DNA of 64,000 nt from Clostridium sp. AF37-5 (GTDB lineage: Bacteria > Bacillota > Clostridia > Lachnospirales > Lachnospiraceae): the NCBI RefSeq assembly GCF_003477605.1, contig NZ_QUDR01000014.1:1-64000 (forward strand), read 5' to 3'. Below the pieces are notes generated by a model. It worked only from the letters and a program-made list of their open reading frames with translations. It was not told the DNA's origin and did not search any database. Made by a program: the position numbers and the translations under genes. Numbering within the stretch: position 1 is the stretch's first letter; the number at the start of each line of letters is the position of its first letter. Positions 17,204 to 25,310 of the stretch are shown piece by piece.

Positions 17204-18397
17204 ATGGACTCATTAATATATTTAGACAATGCTGCAACGACAGCAGTTAAGCCGGAAGTTTTTGAACAGATGATGCCTTACTTTATGGACACATATAGTA
17301 ATCCGGCGAGTGTTTACAGTTTTGCCGGAAAAGCAAAGAAAGCGGTTGACGATGCGAGAGAGCAGATTGCAAATGCTTTAAATGCGAAAACACCGGCAGA
17401 AGTTTATTTTACCGGAGGCGGAAGTGAGGCTGACAACTGGGCAATTAAGATGACAGCAGAAGCTTATCAGAATAAAGGAAAACACATTATTACAACGAAA
17501 ATTGAGCATCACGCCGTACTTCATACGACTGCATGGTTAGAGCGCAAAGGCTTTGAAGTGACTTATCTCGATGTGGATGAAGATGGTTTGATTTCGTTGG
17601 ACGAACTGGAGAAAGCTATTCGTCCGGATACGATTTTGATTTCTGTGATGTTTGCCAATAATGAAATTGGAACGATGGAGCCTATTAAAGAGATTGGTGC
17701 CATTGCAAAAAAACATGATATTTTGTTCCACACGGATGCGGTTCAGGCATTTGGTCATGTGCCGATTGACGTGCAGGAAATGAACATTGATATGTTAAGT
17801 GCAAGCGGTCATAAATTCCATGGCCCGAAAGGAATTGGATTTATGTATCTGCGCAACGGCGTAAAGATTGGACCATTGATTCATGGTGGTGCACAGGAGC
17901 GCTCCCGTCGTGCCGGCACACATAATGTACCGGGAATCGTTGGTATGGGTGCAGCGACTGCACTGGCTGTACAGAATATGGAAGAAAATGCGAAAAAGCA
18001 GATTGAAGTCCGTGACTATTTGATTTCTCGTATTGAGAAGGAAATTCCTTATGTAAAAGTGAATGGTCACAGAGAGAAGAGACTTCCGAATAATGTAAAT
18101 GTATGCTTCCGATTTATTGAGGGAGAGTCCCTTCTGATTATGCTTGACCAAAAAGGAATTTGTGCATCGAGCGGCTCGGCATGTACATCCGGTTCTTTGG
18201 ATCCTTCACATGTATTGCTGGCAATTGGACTTCCTCATGAGATTGCACATGGTTCGCTTCGTTTGACGTTGTCCGAAGAAACAACCAAAGAAGATGCTGA
18301 TTATGTTGTGGACAATCTGAAAATGATTGTTGAGAGACTTCGCAGCATGTCACCTCTTTATGATGATTTTGTAAAGAAAGAAAGCGAGGGAAAATAA
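17204..18397 (+). CDS. iscS: cysteine desulfurase (IscS/NifS)
   Basis: 397 aa. It begins MDSLIYLDNAATT; the PLP lysine lies in SASGHKFHGPKG, the early substrate/PLP motif in FTGGGSEADNWAIK, and the catalytic cysteine loop is SSGSACTSGSLDPSH near residue 325. It removes sulfur from cysteine as an enzyme-bound persulfide. The ATG at 17204 follows AAAAGGAG; a GTG 9 nt upstream overlaps the ribosome site and is rejected. It is immediately followed by the scaffold gene (ATG directly after TAA) and by mnmA, so persulfide sulfur can go to Fe-S clusters and to tRNA thiolation. Confidence 0.93.
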   Translation: MDSLIYLDNAATTAVKPEVFEQMMPYFMDTYSNPASVYSFAGKAKKAVDDAREQIANALNAKTPAEVYFTGGGSEADNWAIKMTAEAYQNKGKHIITTKIEHHAVLHTTAWLERKGFEVTYLDVDEDGLISLDELEKAIRPDTILISVMFANNEIGTMEPIKEIGAIAKKHDILFHTDAVQAFGHVPIDVQEMNIDMLSASGHKFHGPKGIGFMYLRNGVKIGPLIHGGAQERSRRAGTHNVPGIVGMGAATALAVQNMEENAKKQIEVRDYLISRIEKEIPYVKVNGHREKRLPNNVNVCFRFIEGESLLIMLDQKGICASSGSACTSGSLDPSHVLLAIGLPHEIAHGSLRLTLSEETTKEDADYVVDNLKMIVERLRSMSPLYDDFVKKESEGK

Positions 18398-18823
18398 ATG
18401 TACAGTGAAAAAGTAATGGATCATTTTTCAAATCCGAGAAATGTTGGCGAGATTGAAAATGCCAGTGGTGTAGGAACAGTCGGAAATGCTAAGTGCGGCG
18501 ATATCATGAGAATGTACTTAGACATTGATGAAGATACAAAAATTATTAAAGAATGTAAATTTAAGACATTTGGATGCGGCGCAGCAGTTGCGACCAGCAG
18601 TATGGCAACGGAACTGGTAAAAGGAAAAACGATTTACGAGGCACTGGAAGTGACAAACAAAGCAGTAATGGAAGCTTTGGATGGACTTCCGCCGGTAAAA
18701 GTTCACTGCTCGCTTTTGGCAGAGGAAGCCATTCATGCTGCTTTGTGGGATTACGCTGAGAAGCATGGAATTAAGATTGAAGGGTTGGATAAACCAAAGG
18801 CAGATATTAATGATGAAGAATAA
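18398..18823 (+). CDS. iscU: iron-sulfur cluster scaffold protein (IscU/NifU N-terminal type)
   Basis: 141 aa. The three cluster-ligand cysteines sit in GNAKCGDIMRMY (with the adjacent Asp), FGCGAAVATSSM and KVHCSLLAEEAI, all conserved. The protein assembles a 2Fe-2S cluster from the persulfide supplied by the preceding desulfurase. The start codon abuts the iscS stop, and the 3' end overlaps mnmA by 14 nt. It lacks the C-terminal NifU domains, so it is the short scaffold form. Confidence 0.93.
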   Translation: MYSEKVMDHFSNPRNVGEIENASGVGTVGNAKCGDIMRMYLDIDEDTKIIKECKFKTFGCGAAVATSSMATELVKGKTIYEALEVTNKAVMEALDGLPPVKVHCSLLAEEAIHAALWDYAEKHGIKIEGLDKPKADINDEE

Positions 18824-19910
18824 GAAAACCGTAGTGGTAGGCATGTCCGGAGGGGTTGATTCCTCTGCGGCTGCCTACCTTTTAAAACAACAGGGATACG
18901 ATGTGATTGGCGTAACGATGCAAATCTGGCAGCAGGAAGATACCTGCACCATCGAGCACGAAGGCGGATGCTGCGGTCTGAGTGCTGTCGAGGATGCCAG
19001 ACGTGTGGCAAATCAGATTGGAATCCCTTATTATGTGATGAATTTCCGTGAAGAATTTCAGGAAAATGTCATTGATTATTTTGTGAAGGAATATAGAGCG
19101 GGAAGAACACCGAATCCGTGTATAGCGTGCAACCGGTATGTGAAATGGGAATCTCTGCTGCAAAAAAGTCTGGCGATTGGTGCTGATTATATTGCGACCG
19201 GTCACTATGCTAAGATTGTGCAGTTAGAAAATGGAAGATATACGCTGATTCGCTCGGATGCAAAAGGAAAAGACCAGACTTATGCCTTATATAATCTGAC
19301 ACAGAATCAGTTATCGCATACACTTTTTCCGATTGGCTCATACGAAAAACCGCAGATTCGTGCAATTGCGGAAAAGGCAGGCCTTCAGGTGGCACATAAG
19401 CCGGATAGTCAGGAAATTTGCTTTGTGCCGGATAATGATTACGCCGGTTTTATTGAACGCGAGACCAATGAAGTGGAAAAGCCGGGGAATTTTGCTTCGA
19501 CTTCCGGTGAAATCCTTGGTACACACAAAGGAATCGGGCATTATACGATTGGTCAGCGAAAAGGCTTAGGAATTGCTTTTGGCGAACCGATGTTTGTTGT
19601 GGAAATCTGTCCGGAGACAAATGAAGTTGTACTTGGAAAAAATGATGAAGTCTTTACGGACTGGTTAAAGGCAAATCAGGTAAATCATATGGCAGTGGAC
19701 CACTTTGAAGTGGGACAGAAAGTGACTGCAAGAATCCGTTATAATCATGGCGGGGCAAAAGCGGTAATTTCAGAAGTGACAGAGGATTCTTTTTCTCTTA
19801 CATTTGAAGAACCTGTCCGGGCAGTTACACCGGGACAGGCCGTTGTTTTATACGATGGTGATTATGTGCTTGGCGGCGGAACGATTTGCCGCAAAGAAAA
19901 AGAAGATTAG
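18810..19910 (+). CDS. mnmA: tRNA-specific 2-thiouridylase MnmA
   Basis: 366 aa. The ATP-binding loop is GMSGGVDSSAAAYLL (from residue 11), the first catalytic cysteine is in PNPCIACN (C104), and the second is in SQEICFVPDND near 205. The C-terminal beta domain is complete. It makes s2U34 in tRNAs for Lys, Glu and Gln using persulfide sulfur. ATG 18810 or 18813 inside the end of iscU, behind AAAGG, is the start; the frame opens 25 codons earlier, but that part is iscU coding sequence. The 3' end overlaps the convergent dehydrogenase gene by 4 nt. Confidence 0.93.
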   Translation: MMKNKKTVVVGMSGGVDSSAAAYLLKQQGYDVIGVTMQIWQQEDTCTIEHEGGCCGLSAVEDARRVANQIGIPYYVMNFREEFQENVIDYFVKEYRAGRTPNPCIACNRYVKWESLLQKSLAIGADYIATGHYAKIVQLENGRYTLIRSDAKGKDQTYALYNLTQNQLSHTLFPIGSYEKPQIRAIAEKAGLQVAHKPDSQEICFVPDNDYAGFIERETNEVEKPGNFASTSGEILGTHKGIGHYTIGQRKGLGIAFGEPMFVVEICPETNEVVLGKNDEVFTDWLKANQVNHMAVDHFEVGQKVTARIRYNHGGAKAVISEVTEDSFSLTFEEPVRAVTPGQAVVLYDGDYVLGGGTICRKEKED

Positions 19911-20647
19911 CACCATCCACCATCAATTGTCAGAATTTGACCTGTCAGATAGATGGGAGCTTTAGAAAGAAGTGAAATTGTTTGTGCCACTTCTTCTACA
20001 CTTCCCATTCGTCCGGCGGGTATTTCTTCGCATATTTCACGAATTTCGTCTTTTGAAAAACAAGCATTCATCGGAGTATCAATCATACCGCAGGCAAGCG
20101 CATTTACGGCGATGTTACTTGGTGCAAGCTCCTTGGCGAGCGCTTTTGTAAACAGATTGATGCCACCTTTGGCTGCCGAATAAGCAACTTCGCAGGAGGC
20201 CCCTGCATTTCCCCATACAGAAGAAATCATAAGGATTCGTCCTGCTTTTTTTGATACCATATAAGGCACAATTTTCCTGCAACAGTAGAACGCTGAAGAT
20301 AAGTCGCTGTTGATTACATTCATCCATTCCTCATCAGACATATCCGTCAGTAATCCAATGTGGGAAATACCGGCGCAGTGCAGGAATAAATCCACATGTC
20401 CGAGTGATTCAACCGCTTTTTGTATCAACTGCCCCGCTTCTTTTGCGTTACTCAAATCCCCACAGAGCGAAAAGATAACCGCATCACTGTTTGGTTGTGC
20501 ATCCATGCACGCCTGTTTGATTTTTTGGAGTTTTTCTTTGGAACGGTGTCCTAATAAAGCCAGTGAATACCCTTCTTTTGCTAACTGGATGGCGGCTGCT
20601 CCGCCGATTCCTCCGGATGCTCCGGTGATGACCGCTGTTTTTTTCAT
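19907..20647 (-). CDS. short-chain dehydrogenase/reductase (FabG-like; possibly EF-P aminopentanone reductase)
   Basis: 246 aa from ATG 20647, which has the GAGG site at the right distance; the ATG 6 nt upstream does not. It has the Rossmann motif TGASGGIGG (residues about 7-15), NSDLSSAFYC, the catalytic triad Ser in ISSVWG, and Tyr-x-x-x-Lys in YSAAKG, ending QILTIDGGWC. It is an NAD(P)H-dependent carbonyl reductase. In many Firmicutes this class is annotated as FabG or as YmfI, the reductase completing elongation factor P modification; the sequence alone does not decide. It is not next to other fab or efp genes. Its promoter borders palindromic element A. Confidence 0.8.
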   Translation of the reverse strand: MKKTAVITGASGGIGGAAAIQLAKEGYSLALLGHRSKEKLQKIKQACMDAQPNSDAVIFSLCGDLSNAKEAGQLIQKAVESLGHVDLFLHCAGISHIGLLTDMSDEEWMNVINSDLSSAFYCCRKIVPYMVSKKAGRILMISSVWGNAGASCEVAYSAAKGGINLFTKALAKELAPSNIAVNALACGMIDTPMNACFSKDEIREICEEIPAGRMGSVEEVAQTISLLSKAPIYLTGQILTIDGGWC

Positions 20648-20673
20648 TTTCATGCCTCGCTTGTTTTTTTCTT

Positions 20674-20702
20674 ATTTTAGAGCATAAGAGGGTGCAGTGC
20701 AA
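20674..20702 (-). promoter_or_regulatory. promoter of the short-chain dehydrogenase gene
   Basis: On the minus strand TTGCAC (20697-20702), 17-bp spacer and TAAAAT (20674-20679). The -35 box ends two bases before palindromic element A. Confidence 0.7.
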
Positions 20703-20704
20703 GT

Positions 20705-20893
20705 AATCTGGTATATTTTTTGTTTTTTGCAGAGAATTAGAAAAAATGTGCGTGTCATGCATCGCTCCCGCTAAGACAAACGCACAGGGGTATCGGCACG
20801 CAGACTACGCGTTGCCTGATACCCGTGTGTTTGTAATGCATTCCACTCACATTTTTTCTAATTCTCTGTTAAAACCTAAAAATGTACCAGATT
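20705..20893. repeat. palindromic element A (~190 bp) with 72-bp conserved core
   Basis: The whole element folds on itself. Outer arms of 58 nt (20705-20762 and 20836-20893) match at about 50 positions, with a perfect 20-bp block (AGAGAATTAGAAAAAATGTG). The core (20763-20834) starts CGCTCCCGCTAAGACAAA and contains an inner hairpin: ACAAACGCAC pairs with GTGTGTTTGT, GGGTATC with GATACCC, GGCACGC with GCG-T-TGCC. The same core occurs inverted in element B. There is no open reading frame. It lies between two divergent promoters, so it is not a terminator of either flanking gene. Confidence 0.9.
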
Positions 20894-20940
20894 GTACATC
20901 TTGATTTTGGTTAGTTAGGGGAGGGCAATAAGCGGTTGGG

Positions 20941-21122
20941 TTTTGCTTTCTCAGGATTCTAATAATTCAGCAAGAAGAATTCGCAGCGAGTGGCTACAAA
21001 TACGCAAGTATCAGGCATTGCGTATTTTGCATGCCGATACTTCTGCGTATTTGTCTAAGCGGGAGCGCCCACGAGACGCGAATCCTTCTTACTGAATTAC
21101 TAGAAACTGAAAAAACGGAAAA
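20941..21122. repeat. palindromic element B (~182 bp), inverted copy of the element A core
   Basis: The 72-bp core at 20996-21067, read on the minus strand, aligns with the core of element A over its full length: CGCTCCCGCTTAGACAAA, GTATCGGCA, TGCCTGATAC and the closing TTTGT are shared. The differing stem bases change in pairs, so the hairpin is kept. The outer arms (20941-20995 and 21068-21122) are again inverted repeats of each other (ATTCAG-AAGAAG-ATTCGC), but their sequence is unrelated to the arms of element A. No transposase or IS end is recognisable. Confidence 0.88.
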
Positions 21123-21136
21123 CAAAAAAGCTAGGA

Positions 21137-21165
21137 TTGAATTTCTCCCCATCATCTGATATAAT
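21137..21165 (+). promoter_or_regulatory. promoter of the LCP-like/TagA-like/YitT operon
   Basis: TTGAAT (21137-21142), 17-bp spacer and TATAAT (21160-21165), 14 bp beyond element B. Confidence 0.75.
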
Positions 21166-21213
21166 ACTAATACTTATGTGCACATGGCACGCAATTTTTG
21201 CGGGAGGAATAGT

Positions 21214-22332
21214 ATGAAAAATCGAAGTATTGCACAAATTATACTTATTAATTTTTTTAAGACAATTGGTGTTATTGTATTGCTGTTAGGCGTAGGTGTA
21301 CTCAGTTATTATCTTACAATGCTGTTTTTGAAACAGACGCAGCGAGTGGAGAGAAGTACGCAGTACGAGCATGTGATTGATGTAAATCCCGGCAGCATGG
21401 AATCCAGCAACTTAATTTACAGCTATGACAAGAAGAGCGGAAAAATCGATGCAATGGTGCTTGAATTGTTTGATGCCGGAACGAAGAACATGACATATGT
21501 GACGATTCCTGCCAGTACGCAGATTACGATTTCGGCAAAGACCTATAATGATTTATTAAAGAAAAGTTCCAAACTGCCGCAGGTGATTACGATGTCAGAA
21601 ATTTCTTCTTATTTTGAAGGAGATGTCAAATATGAGTATGGTATTCTTATTTTGCAGGAGGAATTAAAAGCAGATATCGGTTATTTTACCGCGATGACGT
21701 CGGATGAATTTAACAAATGTTTTGAATGGGAGAATGGCAAAAAGAAAAAACTCTGCCCGACAAAACAGCTTTTGGATGAGGCAGCGAAGTGCAGCGATGA
21801 AAGTGATATGAATGATTTGATTGAATCCAAATGGGATTCTTTGATTAGTGATGTGACATTGGGTCAGAAGCAGCATTACAGCAAAGAATTAAAACAGGTC
21901 AATCGCGAATATATTCACACATATTGTGCAAAAGGGCAGACGTTTAATAAGAAATTTAAGTTAGATAAAACAAAAACTGCCAAGATGATTGAGAAGATCT
22001 GGGAGAAAAAAGCATACCAGAGTGCACAAAACAGCACGAGCAGTACATCTTCCACGGAAAATAAAGGAACGGTGTGGATTTATAATGGAAGTAAGATAAC
22101 CGGACTTGCTGCAAAATATCAGAAAATACTTCAGGAAGACGGTTATGAAGTAAAAGGTGTTGGTAATGCGACAGGTAACATCCGTTCGCAGACAGTTATT
22201 TATGCAACAAAGAAAAAGAAAGCCAATGCATTGAAGAAATATTTCAAAAACCCACTGATTCAGACGGCTGATAATATGAGCAGCGGCGCATCCATCGAGA
22301 TTGTACTCGGTACGGATGATGACATACAGTAA
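21214..22332 (+). CDS. LytR-CpsA-Psr-like protein with degenerate LCP domain and LytR C-terminal domain
   Basis: 372 aa from ATG 21214 behind GGGAGG. One N-terminal membrane segment (TIGVIVLLLGVGVLSYYLTM), then an LCP-like fold (NLIYSYDKKSGKIDAMVLEL, VTIPASTQITIS). The active-site arginine pattern of the family (IPRDT) is replaced by IPAST, and the downstream Arg/Asp motifs are not recognisable. The C-terminus (TVWIYNGSKITGLAAKYQ to the end) matches the LytR_C domain. Normal LCP enzymes attach teichoic acid or capsule polymers to peptidoglycan; this one probably binds but does not transfer. It leads an operon with a WecG/TagA-like and a YitT protein. Confidence 0.7.
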   Translation: MKNRSIAQIILINFFKTIGVIVLLLGVGVLSYYLTMLFLKQTQRVERSTQYEHVIDVNPGSMESSNLIYSYDKKSGKIDAMVLELFDAGTKNMTYVTIPASTQITISAKTYNDLLKKSSKLPQVITMSEISSYFEGDVKYEYGILILQEELKADIGYFTAMTSDEFNKCFEWENGKKKKLCPTKQLLDEAAKCSDESDMNDLIESKWDSLISDVTLGQKQHYSKELKQVNREYIHTYCAKGQTFNKKFKLDKTKTAKMIEKIWEKKAYQSAQNSTSSTSSTENKGTVWIYNGSKITGLAAKYQKILQEDGYEVKGVGNATGNIRSQTVIYATKKKKANALKKYFKNPLIQTADNMSSGASIEIVLGTDDDIQ

Positions 22333-22370
22333 CGAAAACCGAACATTCTGACAGAAAGCGAGGTGTTTAC

Positions 22371-23108
22371 GTGGGGACTAAAGTAAATATCATGGACATG
22401 CAGGTGGATTTGCTGACCAAAGAAACACTGAAGCAGGAAATGCAAAATTTTCTGGAGAATGAAACGGTGAATGTAGCACATGTTATTTCACTGGATTATA
22501 TGGATGCCTATGATAAAAATGAGCTGGTGCGTGAGTCGCTCGCTCATGCAGACCTTGTTCTCCCCGGTGAAAAAGCAATACTGACAAGACATCATGTTGA
22601 TGTTTTGGAGACCGGCGGTATGGCGGTTGATTATCACGCGGAGTTAGAACTGCTTTCGCTTGCAAACGAGAATAACCGGACAATTTATTTGGTGCTGCGA
22701 AGTGAGAAAGAAGCCAAAATGGTATATCGCTTTTTATCCGAATATATTGACAGAGATCAGATTGTCGGTATCTATGTGGCGGATGGAGAAGTTGCAGAGG
22801 AGAGTCTGATTAATGACATTAACATGAAACTGCCGGATATTGTGCTTTTATCGATGGAGAGCACAGAGCAGGAGGAGTGGCTTGAGAATAACCGTGCGAA
22901 GGTGAATACCAAACTTTGTGTGGTGGTAGGAAGTGTGATGCCGCTTTTGTTCCGGGAAAATGTGCCGGTGCCGAAATGGCTGAAAAAACTACATCTGGGA
23001 GGTGTTTACCGCTGGCTTTTGGTGATGCCGTATTCCCATTCGCTAAGAAGGCGTATATTTCATAGAAAAATGGACGATTATAATACCAAGAAAAAATTTC
23101 GGAGGTAA
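22371..23108 (+). CDS. divergent WecG/TagA/CpsF-family glycosyltransferase-like protein
   Basis: 245 aa, GTG start at 22371 with AGGTG upstream. The C-terminal half fits the family: LPDIVLLSMESTEQEEWLEN corresponds to the usual LPDIVFVGLGVPKQExW, and GGVYRWLLVMPYSHSLRRR to the usual GLEWLYRLxxEPRR. The N-terminal half lacks the usual NAD...SDG and GxNxH stretches expected for a TagA-like N-acetylmannosaminyltransferase. Catalysis is therefore doubtful. It lies 38 nt after an LCP-like gene that is also degenerate and 5 nt before a YitT gene. Confidence 0.65.
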   Translation: MGTKVNIMDMQVDLLTKETLKQEMQNFLENETVNVAHVISLDYMDAYDKNELVRESLAHADLVLPGEKAILTRHHVDVLETGGMAVDYHAELELLSLANENNRTIYLVLRSEKEAKMVYRFLSEYIDRDQIVGIYVADGEVAEESLINDINMKLPDIVLLSMESTEQEEWLENNRAKVNTKLCVVVGSVMPLLFRENVPVPKWLKKLHLGGVYRWLLVMPYSHSLRRRIFHRKMDDYNTKKKFRR

Positions 23109-23113
23109 CAAAA

Positions 23114-23962
23114 ATGTCCATATCAGAGAAGCGTATCTTTCGTTCCTATGGTATGATTACCATGGGAACTTTTTTGATGGCTTTGGGAACCTGTCTCATT
23201 TATGAGCCGATGTCAATGGTTACCGGAGGATTTTCAGGTGTGGGAATTGTACTTGAAAAATTATTTGGAATTCCGGTGTTTGCTGTGACATTTCTTTTAA
23301 ACGTCCCTTTGTTTTTTATGGCGAGAAAATTCCATACAAGGGAATATTTATTTCGTTCGCTGTATGCCATGATTACGTTCTCACTGGCATTAGCGGTGAT
23401 TCCCGTTACCTCCGTTACGCATCAGGACTATTTGATGGCGGCAATACTGGGTGGTGCGTTTCATGGTGGAGGGCTTGGACTTGTGTTTCTTGCAGGAAGT
23501 TCAACCGGCGGCACGGATTTGTTAAGTACCCTTTTACATCCGCTGTTCCCAATGATGCGGCTGGCAAATATCATAGGAATTGTCGATGGTATAATTGTTG
23601 TTGCCGGTATGCTGGTTTTTGGTGTGCGGACGGCACTGTATTCCATTGTGGCGGTTTTTGTGACTTCGAAAGTAATGGATGGAGTGACATCCGGAATGCG
23701 TTATGCAAAAATTATGTATATCATTTCCGACCGGTCGGCAGAAATTGCAGAAATTATTCTGCACCAATTTGAGCGCGGGGTAACGGCACTGCGGGGAAAC
23801 GGTATGTATTCCGGGAAGGAAAAGCAGATTTTAATGTGTGTTGTTTCACGCCGTGAGGCTGTTTCTATGGTAAAATATGTTAAGGAAGCCGATGAGCGGG
23901 CATTTGTGATTGTTGCTGATGCCAGAGAGGTGTTAGGGGAAGGTTTTAGCATCGGTGATTAG
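23114..23962 (+). CDS. YitT-family membrane protein (DUF161 plus DUF2179)
   Basis: 282 aa. The N-terminus has five to six membrane segments with the family pattern PMSMVTGGFSGVGIV and FLAGSSTGGTDLLSTLLH. The C-terminal DUF2179 domain (ISDRSAEIAEIILHQFERGV, TALRGNGMYSGKEK, VKYVKEADERAFVIVAD) is cytoplasmic and resembles small regulatory domains. Function is not established; YitT proteins are proposed transporters. It starts at ATG 23114 after GGAGG and ends the operon. Confidence 0.85.
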   Translation: MSISEKRIFRSYGMITMGTFLMALGTCLIYEPMSMVTGGFSGVGIVLEKLFGIPVFAVTFLLNVPLFFMARKFHTREYLFRSLYAMITFSLALAVIPVTSVTHQDYLMAAILGGAFHGGGLGLVFLAGSSTGGTDLLSTLLHPLFPMMRLANIIGIVDGIIVVAGMLVFGVRTALYSIVAVFVTSKVMDGVTSGMRYAKIMYIISDRSAEIAEIILHQFERGVTALRGNGMYSGKEKQILMCVVSRREAVSMVKYVKEADERAFVIVADAREVLGEGFSIGD

Positions 23963-24102
23963 CATGCTAAACGGAATCTGTGCAATTTACACAAAAGATT
24001 TTTGAATTATTTAGGTATTTTGAATATGGTGTTTTTGATAAAGATAGTGTATAGTATCAGTTAGATGTTTGTGACAATATTATATCCTAGGAGGAATTTC
24101 AA

Positions 24103-25215
24103 ATGGCAAGTTTATCTTTAAAAAACATCAATAAAGTATATCCAAACGGCTTTCACGCTGTTAAGGACTTTAACTTAGAGATTGAAGACAAAGAGTTTAT
24201 TATTTTCGTAGGACCATCCGGATGTGGTAAATCTACTACACTTCGTATGATTGCCGGCTTGGAAGAGATTTCCAGTGGTGAGTTGTGGATTGGTGATAAA
24301 TTGGTGAACGACGTTGAGCCAAAAGACAGAGATATCGCGATGGTATTCCAGAACTACGCTTTGTATCCACATATGTCCGTATATGACAATATGGCATTTG
24401 GTTTGAAACTGAGAAAAGTTGCAAAAGACCAGATTGACCGCCTTGTACATGAAGCAGCTAAAATCCTTGATATCGAGCACTTGCTTGATCGTAAACCAAA
24501 GGCTTTGTCCGGTGGTCAGAGACAGCGTGTTGCTATGGGACGTGCAATCGTACGTGATCCTAAAGTATTCCTGATGGATGAGCCGCTTTCTAACTTGGAT
24601 GCAAAACTCCGTGTACAGATGCGTATCGAGATTTCTAAATTGCATCAGAGACTGGAAACAACAATTATCTACGTAACACATGACCAGACAGAGGCTTTGA
24701 CACTGGGTACTCGTATCGTTGTTATGAAAGATGGTGTTGTGCAGCAGGTTGATTCTCCACTTGATTTGTATATGAGACCAAACAACTTGTTTGTTGCCGG
24801 ATTTATCGGTTCTCCTCAGATGAACTTCATCGATGCAAAAGTAGTTGTATCCGGTTCTGAAGTACGTTTGATGTTTGGTTCTAACTCCATTAAACTTCCG
24901 GAGAATAAAGCTAAGAAGTTGATTGATAATGGATATGAAGATAAGACAGTTACCTTTGGTATTCGTCCAGAGGACATTAAAGATGAAGAGATGTTCATCA
25001 GCAACTCTCCGGATACTACACTGGAAGCTACTGTTAAAGTATACGAGATGCTTGGGGCAGAAGTATTCTTGTACTTCACAGTTGAGACATTTGACATTAC
25101 TGTACGTGTAAACCCTCGTACAACAGCTCGTCCTGGTGATACAATTAAGATTGCTTTGGATGGTTCTAAGATTCACTTGTTTGATAAAGAAACACAGGAA
25201 ACAATTACAAACTAG
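24103..25215 (+). CDS. msmX: multi-sugar ABC transporter ATPase, MsmX/UgpC type
   Basis: 370 aa. It has Walker [19 protein letters not shown]-loop [18 protein letters not shown], signature [19 protein letters not shown], Walker [17 protein letters not shown]-loop [13 protein letters not shown] and a C-terminal TOBE/regulatory domain. These features and the length mark the carbohydrate-importer ATPase class shared by many permeases. No permease or binding-protein gene is nearby, so like Bacillus MsmX it probably serves several unlinked sugar importers. It is a single-gene unit behind a strong CTAGGAGG site and closed by a terminator. Long antisense open frames here reflect strong codon bias. 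Confidence 0.92.
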   Translation: MASLSLKNINKVYPNGFHAVKDFNLEIEDKEFIIFVGPSGCGKSTTLRMIAGLEEISSGELWIGDKLVNDVEPKDRDIAMVFQNYALYPHMSVYDNMAFGLKLRKVAKDQIDRLVHEAAKILDIEHLLDRKPKALSGGQRQRVAMGRAIVRDPKVFLMDEPLSNLDAKLRVQMRIEISKLHQRLETTIIYVTHDQTEALTLGTRIVVMKDGVVQQVDSPLDLYMRPNNLFVAGFIGSPQMNFIDAKVVVSGSEVRLMFGSNSIKLPENKAKKLIDNGYEDKTVTFGIRPEDIKDEEMFISNSPDTTLEATVKVYEMLGAEVFLYFTVETFDITVRVNPRTTARPGDTIKIALDGSKIHLFDKETQETITN

Positions 25216-25240
25216 TCTTAGCATAAAATACGTTTTTGCT

Positions 25241-25269
25241 GGGCGTCTTCTTAAGGAGGCGCCCTTTTT
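25241..25269 (+). terminator. msmX terminator
   Basis: GGGCGTCTTC (25241-25250) pairs with GGAGGCGCCC (25254-25263, with G-T pairs) around TTAA loop bases, followed by TTTTT. Confidence 0.85.
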
Positions 25270-25310
25270 GTGGCGTAAGGGTTTTACAACTAAAAAAGGA
25301 GGTTATATGA

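Noticed and set aside
20705..21122. Terminators or an insertion sequence
   Set aside because: The flanking genes are transcribed away from the region, and no transposase, open frame or IS-type terminal repeat with target duplication is visible.
23959..23970. Perfect 12-bp palindrome TTAGCATGCTAA at the yitT stop codon
   Set aside because: Short, overlaps the stop codon, and lacks a loop or T tract; likely chance.
24175..25224. 349-codon open frame on the minus strand over msmX
   Set aside because: It runs exactly antisense to a fully conserved ATPase, has no ribosome site or recognisable domain, and is explained by the strong codon bias of msmX.
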